Below, in pieces: positions 58,693-64,000 of a stretch of 64,000 bases of DNA; the stretch's first letter is position 1, and the number at the start of each line of letters is the position of its first letter. The stretch comes from Lenzites betulinus (lineage: Eukaryota; Basidiomycota; Agaricomycetes; Polyporales; Polyporaceae): assembly GCA_022264855.1 (NCBI GenBank), contig JABYQU010000012.1, positions 434,001 through 498,000 of the forward strand, given 5' to 3'. The notes under the pieces are model-generated. The model worked only from the letters and a program-made list of their open reading frames with translations. It searched no databases and was not told where the DNA came from. The position numbers and the translations under genes were made by a program.

Positions 58693-60389
58693 CTATCCCC
58701 GGTTGGTTGTCTCACGAAGAGGTGCCTTACCGGTGATACGGCGGTCACGCGTCTGCGGTTTCGTGCCCGAAGCGCGTACGTTCTTCGCGTTGACGGGAGT
58801 AAGCTGTTCCTCGGCCTTCCGCTTCTGTCCGCGCGCGGTGGAACCCTCCAACGGCTGCTGCTGTACCGCGGTAAGCTCTTCGGCATCAACGGTTACGGGG
58901 GACTGCGTAGGTTGCGCCTCAACGTCCTTACGGGTTATGCTGCGATGTTCCGCGTTTTCAGCTGCGACGACCACGTCGATGTCAAGATCGACGTCAAGAA
59001 CATCAATGTCATCATCGACTTCCCCCTGGCGTGTTTCTGTCTACATGACAATTGATATCAGTAAGCGTATACAATAGTGAATTAATCTCGTACCGTAGGA
59101 GACACAACACTGTCTGTAGGCAGAGACACGTCGCTCATCTCCTTGTCTTGCGGGCTTGACGCTGAATCACAATCTTCAGAACCAGATGCGGCGGGCGGCG
59201 ATGTCTTAAGCGCCACGGTCACTGGCAGGGGTGTGGGGTCGTATGTGCGCGCTGCTCGGGTTGCGGCACGCATGGGGAAGTCCTCGGCTGCTTCTATCAG
59301 TTAACGCGTCACACACTGGCTCTGGAGACTTACGCATAGATATCGTCAATCCTGCCTCTAGGCCTTGTTGGGGCGTCGTATCCATGAAGGCGGCACTAGC
59401 CGCACCACCGAGAAGGTCCGCAGCGGCGGTACCAACACGCACGATCTCGTAGGGGATGAACGTGGTCGACCAGGACGATGCTCCCACAATGAACTCCACA
59501 GCGAAGCTAATCCAAACAACATCCCCTTTAGCGATGTACGGCGGGTCGCAGTCCTTGATGGCGACCAATGCGCCCTCCGAGAGCTCGAACATCTTCGGTC
59601 GAGCTGGGTTCGGCATGTAGTTTGGGTCCTTCTTTACAGCCTCCTGGATCCAAGGGTGCACCGTATACGGGACCTGGACGTCCTTGCGAGCACTGCCCCC
59701 CGGACGACGGGTAAAGATCTGCGAGCTCATGACAAAGGACGAGGTAGGCGTAGCACTGTCCTGCCACGGGCGACGCTTCTTGCCAGTGCGGTTGAACCCG
59801 TCCGCCTTTGCGACAAATTGTTCAAACGCCTTAGGGTTGTTAACCACGGCATTCGGATGTACGGCAACCTAGCTCACCTTCTGGGCGTCCCAAATCGACT
59901 GATCGACGTGCGTGTTGATCGCGTACGAAAACTGGCAAAGGTTATTGATCTCCCATTGTCTGCAACGTATCTATTAGTACGACAACGCTACGCGATGTAA
60001 CTCTGGAACATACACGCGCGACTCGGCGACCCTTGTCTCCACTACAGCACCGGTAGGTACAAAGTTGCCAGTCTCGAGATGGGAGTTCCAACGCCAGACC
60101 GCCGCAGTATGGAACATGGCTTCTTTGATACCTGGTGTCTTTGAAGGGCATAACTGACAACGGTTATGAGTTAGTTCGCTTTTCTGATGAGTTATGGATT
60201 ATATTCGATTGAAGCACTCACCATCCATCGAGACGCATAACTGGAGCGGGCCTCGACCAGGTGGTCGTCCGTTTCCAACGATTGCACGACTTCGTCCACA
60301 TTGAGATAAGAGCGTACAAAGTTGTACTCCTTCCAGTAGTGAAGACCATGGTCGAGTTTGTCTTGTGTATCGAGGTAAGGCACGCCCAT
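58693..60389 (-). CDS. Uncharacterised spliced protein with basic tail
   Basis: Six exons can be joined in phase with canonical sites. Exon 1 begins MGVPYLDTQDKLDHGLHYWK and includes YNFVRSYLNVDEVVQSLETD; exon 2 LCPSKTPGIKEAMFHTAAVW; exon 3 QWEINNLCQFSYAINTHVDQ; exon 4 AFEQFVAKADGFNRTGKKRR through KGDVVWISFAVEFIVG; then a Pro/Ser-rich exon (DPTPLPVTVALKTSPPAASG) and a last exon with a basic motif RGQKRKAEE that could be a nuclear localisation signal. No enzyme motif is visible. The first and fourth exons look globular and conserved, the C-terminus disordered. The overall type recurs in polypore genomes as far as I recall, but I cannot name it. Possibly a nuclear regulator or a domesticated mobile-element protein; both are guesses. 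Confidence 0.6.
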
Positions 60390-61029
60390 TATTGGCAGAA
60401 CGTGAAGGGGAACACGAGAAGCGTATCGACGAACCTGACTTACCTGCTTTGGACTTTATACCCTACATCCTTATACCGACACCCACCACACCATCGTTGA
60501 GTTGTCTCTACAGAGCACAATCACGTCGGTCCCAACACTTGATGCTAGCGCTGACCGGGACCTGTAGCTTGGAGGGGGGAGGAGGGAACGACTTCGTGTC
60601 GAGCACGCCCAACGCAGACGCCGACGTCTATCGGTGCCTCCTACGTCATTTCCGACGAGGGCCAGATCCAATAATCCAGAAGCGGGCTGGGCTCGCCTAG
60701 CGCCTACCACATTGCGTCATGCGCTTTCACGGTGTAACTACGTCATTGCATCGTTACGTCTTCGGCTTAAGGCCCATGAAGGCCTGAGCGCTAGCGTACG
60801 GTTCTGGACTGTTTTGACTTCAACCAACTCATGTGCATGAGTTGCAATGCTACTAGGTTCAGCGGTAACTAATTGATGCGGCCACTTCCGACGTGTTGCG
60901 ACTGCAAACTGATACCATTTCTAGCCTACATGTCGACGAAATGACTATGAAACCTGGTCCGGTCATAAAAGCCCCGCAGCAACATATAGTTGCGAATTTC
61001 GGATGTCCTATTGACAGCAACCGTCCCTA
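60390..61029. other. Divergent intergenic region
   Basis: A 640-bp region between the starts of two uncharacterised genes. No other feature was seen. Confidence 0.5.
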
Positions 61030-61667
61030 ATGTCTTACTACATGCCCTACTATACCGGACTCCGGCTCGACCAAGCCAACGCCATACGCGGCGTCCTCGA
61101 GACGTGTACTCCATGCAACATCATGTGCATGCGCGTCCCCCCCGATGGCAGCCACATCCGGTACCAGCACGGTACGATTTATCTCTACTACTTCAGCTGA
61201 CTGCGACCTAACATTCTGATAGTACATCGTGTTTACGACATGGTCGTTTGTATCTCTATGCAGAAGACAAGACGGTCCTCCCAGAGAGTTCCAGAGTATT
61301 ACGTGTTTACGACGGACACTATCACTCGTAGATCAGTAAGTCGGCATTCGAAACACGGATCAATGAGATATTCACTACTGTTAAACAGGAGGGATTGACT
61401 GTCCCCGTTGGGCACTACCCTATTTCGGCTTACGAGTGGTATTCGCTGTTCTATCCACGAACCGTCGGAACCAGCAACGATGCCATGCCGGTATCCGACG
61501 GACGAGTTCCCGAGATTAGCGAGTTTCCTTTGGTTACAGAGGGTGACGCCGCCATCGAGCCAGTTGTGGAGGTCGAGACAAGAGAGATGGAGATACAGGA
61601 GATGGGGACACAGGAGGTGGCGACACAGGAAGTCGTGACACAGGGCTATGTGGCAGACCCAGAGTAA
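61030..61667 (+). CDS. Uncharacterised small protein with Gln/Glu-rich tail
   Basis: Three exons in phase. Exon 1 reads MSYYMPYYTGLRLDQANAIR with CTPCNIMCMRVPP, exon 2 VYDMVVCISMQKTRRSSQRV with VPEYYVFTTDTITRRS, exon 3 EGLTVPVGHYPISAYEWYSL followed by FYPRTVGTSND and an acidic repeat-like tail in which EMEIQEMGTQEVATQEVVTQ shows a degenerate 5- to 6-residue repeat (TQEV). About 175 residues. No named domain, signal peptide or membrane helix. The compact first 120 residues look like a conserved fungal module; the tail is disordered. Function unknown. Confidence 0.55.
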
Positions 61668-62074
61668 AGAAGATTTTTCCTGTATTTTCTTTGGCGAACG
61701 CAACGTACCTGTGCGACAAATAATCCTTCGTTATGGCTTGAGTTCTACGTTAGGGCACCGCACCGCTCACCCTCGAAACACAACTCGGCGTAAACGTGTG
61801 TCAGACGGGATGTCTACATTGACACGGACTGGTCTCGCGCGACGCTCAACATGTAGTACGACAGTACGGGATCATACCTGAGTACCGTTGTCATCGCATA
61901 TAAAACTGTGACTCCACACAGAAAGGCGCGCTCGCAGATCGACTCTGTGGGAAAGCACAATGACAGGTAATATTGCATGTAAAGAATAGATGTGATCATA
62001 AGGAGGAGTCTGGAAAACAAGAGCGCAAGACACGGTGTACTCCCATGTTACATAATATGGTTATACACGAACTA
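61668..62074. other. Convergent intergenic region
   Basis: Both flanking genes end here; nothing else was seen. Confidence 0.5.
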
Positions 62075-63504
62075 TCAGCCATCCGCGACATCCGAGTCGT
62101 CATCCGAGGCAATGAGCTCGTCCTCACTAACCTCCGCATCTTCCTGGTAGTACTGAACGAAGGCAGCGTCGATTTCTATCGAACGGTAATTCCCCAAGTC
62201 AAGCCAAGGGTTCGCGATCACTGCCAGGGAGCTATAAACCGCGTTAAGATGTCGGACGGCCACCGAGTTACACAATGAACTCGATACCTATACTTGAAAC
62301 GTGGGCCGACTCGGAGAAGGGCACCAGCCGGTGCGACTTTGTGATCCACGGTGAGCACCTCGAATAATACCGTAGAGAGCACGGGCATGGTGCGCTTGAC
62401 TGAGTGCACATTAGGAACGTAGTTTGTTTGATGATTTACCGAAGGGACTTACCGCTGGACCTCTGTGCAAACGGTAGTACCCATGTCAACTGGTCCCCTA
62501 TCCGACGCCGCCACGTTCGCGCTTCAAGCGTCCGGGGCACGGGGTGTTGTGCTGTGAGTGCCTTGAGTCCTCGCTCCGCATATTTGGCCATCCACTGGAC
62601 GTGTGCTGGGTTGTGCCGGCTTGCGTCTTGGCATACCATGGTAATGTTGTCGACGAAGGTCGTGCGGGGGAAGAGCGATACGGCGTATGTTCCGGTGAAG
62701 TAGTTCATAAAGCCAGCTATGGTACCGTGAGATCAAGGTGTGGTTCAAACAAGACGAAACATACTAGAGTGAAACTGATCGATGATGAACCTCTCGGGGC
62801 TCGCGCGCACAGCGATCAGTTGAATGCGAGAGCCCATGAGGCGATGCTGTGTAGGGAGCGCCGTCTTGTGCGGACAGACGAAGCTGAATGCGGTGTACGG
62901 AGGACGTTTCTGTCCTGTCGATAGTACGAGGCTGGAGGGCGTGGAACCACAGAATGACGACGCCATCATGACAGCGACGTCGAAGAGAGGATGCTTGTCA
63001 GCAGATGCTTGGTAAACGTACCCATGGCCTTTGAGCCATCGACCCATTTCCAAAACCCCAGACCACGGGGCGTAGATATCCAACTCATATCCAACGTAGG
63101 AATGTCGGCCAAAGAATCGCAACACTTCGGAGCCAGATACGACGGCGTGACACGCATCGAGCATGTAGAGGAATCCAGAAGGCTGACGGAACCACCGCCC
63201 AAGTAGTACGTCGATATCCCACCGGCGATTGCAGTACGCATCAACGGCGTGGAGAGATGAGGAGCTAAGGCGACGAATGCGCATGATTATGTTGGGGGAG
63301 AGACGCGCGAAAAATGCATCTAGCTCGCTGTCGTCGCTGCTGAGGAGAAACAGTTCGAACACGGAGAGCGAGGATGCTCTTCCGACGGGAATAGCGACCA
63401 CGGCCTGTGGAAGATGAACATGGACATATGTTAGCACCTCGTTGAATTCACTGAACGGGAGCAGGCGTATGTATCCGACGTACCATATTGGAAGGATCAC
63501 TCAT
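62075..63504 (-). CDS. Nucleotidyltransferase-like uncharacterised protein
   Basis: A short first exon (MSDPSNM) joins at a GTACGT...CCACAG intron to AVVAIPVGRASSLSVFELFL, then LSPNIIMRIRRLS and IDVLLGRWFRQPSGFLYMLD. The segment VVSGSEVLRFFGRHSYVGYE followed by LDIYAPW matches the Gly-Ser...D-x-D layout of minimal nucleotidyltransferases, but the first acidic residue is Glu (E-L-D). IQLIAVRASPERFIIDQFHS and, after an intron, TGFMNYFTGTYAVSLFPRTT follow. Such proteins are numerous in Agaricomycetes. A C-terminal extension with an acidic end (YYQEDAEVSEDELIASDDD) is predicted up to the stop at 62075; the last splice phases (62250-62450) are not resolved. Enzyme activity is unproven. Confidence 0.6.
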
Positions 63505-63585
63505 CGTGGTCTGTCTTCACTCACACTCTGTCCGTCAGCAACGCCACTTTGTACTATGGCCCCATGAATGTGCCGCTCGGTCTCC

Positions 63586-63946
63586 TCACAGTTGTCTCCC
63601 TGCTGTGCTGGTTGAATCACCTATCAACTGCAGAACACCCCTGCCACTAGGAATCCCGTCAGTACAGATGAGCTCATGAGTCATGATGTCATCAATCCAG
63701 GCCATGATTCTCTTCATTGGACCCTCCCGACCATCCGCATCATGACGAGAAGTCCAGACGCTACTTGAATTGGTGTGGTCTCTAGTTATGAGGGACGATC
63801 CATCAGTACAGTCAGTATAGTATCAGTACTAACCACATGCCTTCTTCTAGCGTTTCCGCGTACGTTAGCAATTGGCGATCACGACGCTTCTGTCGAGCGG
63901 GCTGGCCGCGCTGCGCCCTTCGAGTGCGGTCGCGGCTTGTTCTCAT
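63586..63946 (-). CDS. Possible small protein, uncharacterised
   Basis: The start MRTSRDRTRRAQRGQPARQK is strongly basic. An intron with donor GTGGTT and acceptor AACTAG joins in phase to DHTNSSSVWTSRHDADGREG, then KRIMAWIDDIMTHELICTDG and a stop after STAGRQL. About 100 residues. It is just upstream of the nucleotidyltransferase-like gene on the same strand and might be its first exons, but a stop separates them. No family named. Confidence 0.4.
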
Positions 63947-64000
63947 GACATGACGATGGTGGCTTGATACACGGACGCCGACGTAATAGCAGAGTTTCTG

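Noticed and set aside
1..64000. Intact transposon, retroelement, CRISPR array or secondary-metabolite cluster
   Set aside because: No transposase, reverse transcriptase, long terminal repeats, spaced direct repeats, or polyketide/peptide synthase was seen; the single P450 has no biosynthetic neighbours.

Overview
The window is eukaryotic and fungal, almost certainly an Agaricomycete (Basidiomycota) and probably Polyporales. Genes are cut into many short exons by introns of about 50-70 bp with GT..AG ends. Several families are typical of mushroom-forming fungi: a DUF6533 membrane protein, a basidiomycete F-box protein, an OTT_1508-like deaminase, small GPI-type secreted proteins and a MYND zinc-finger protein. 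No prokaryotic operon, CRISPR array, rRNA or convincing tRNA was found. Gene models were built by reading splice junctions by hand, so starts and ends are firmer than every internal exon edge.

Left part (0-31 kb): a small secreted/GPI-type protein (456-1263, minus), an importin-9/Kap114-type karyopherin (2517-6759), an SR-rich protein (7385-9062, minus), malic enzyme copy 1 (9488-12403), an F-box protein (14789-16238), an OTT_1508-like deaminase protein (18634-20806, minus), two more small GPI-type proteins (22833-23267 and 24129-25108; the second is a paralogue of the first gene in the window), an Alr4036-type FMN-binding protein (25311-26071, minus) divergent from an RCC1 beta-propeller protein (26278-27600), and a single-pass membrane protein (28088-29747, minus).

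Middle part (31-54 kb): a CorA-type Mg2+ transporter, a cytochrome P450, a cellular RNA-dependent RNA polymerase of the RNA-silencing type (39213-44103, minus) divergent from an HDAC-superfamily acetylpolyamine amidohydrolase-like enzyme (44680-46207), a DUF6533 membrane protein, a U1A/U2B''-type spliceosomal protein, malic enzyme copy 2 (50742-52796, minus) and a LysM-domain type II membrane protein.

Right part (54-64 kb) is different: AT-richer in places, sparse in conserved genes, with a 17-bp G-rich minisatellite (57722-58122). Its genes belong to families I can describe but not name: a MYND zinc-finger protein, a nucleotidyltransferase-like protein and several uncharacterised spliced proteins. 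It looks like a lineage-specific, fast-evolving block.

Most notable: two inverted malic enzyme paralogues about 38 kb apart, one with a 632-bp intron carrying a near-perfect hairpin between two glycine-loop codons; paralogous GPI-type proteins sharing a promoter layout; an intact RNA-silencing polymerase whose catalytic motif is completed by splicing; and the T-free minisatellite with 22 G4 tracts. I did not find a convincing new multi-gene system.
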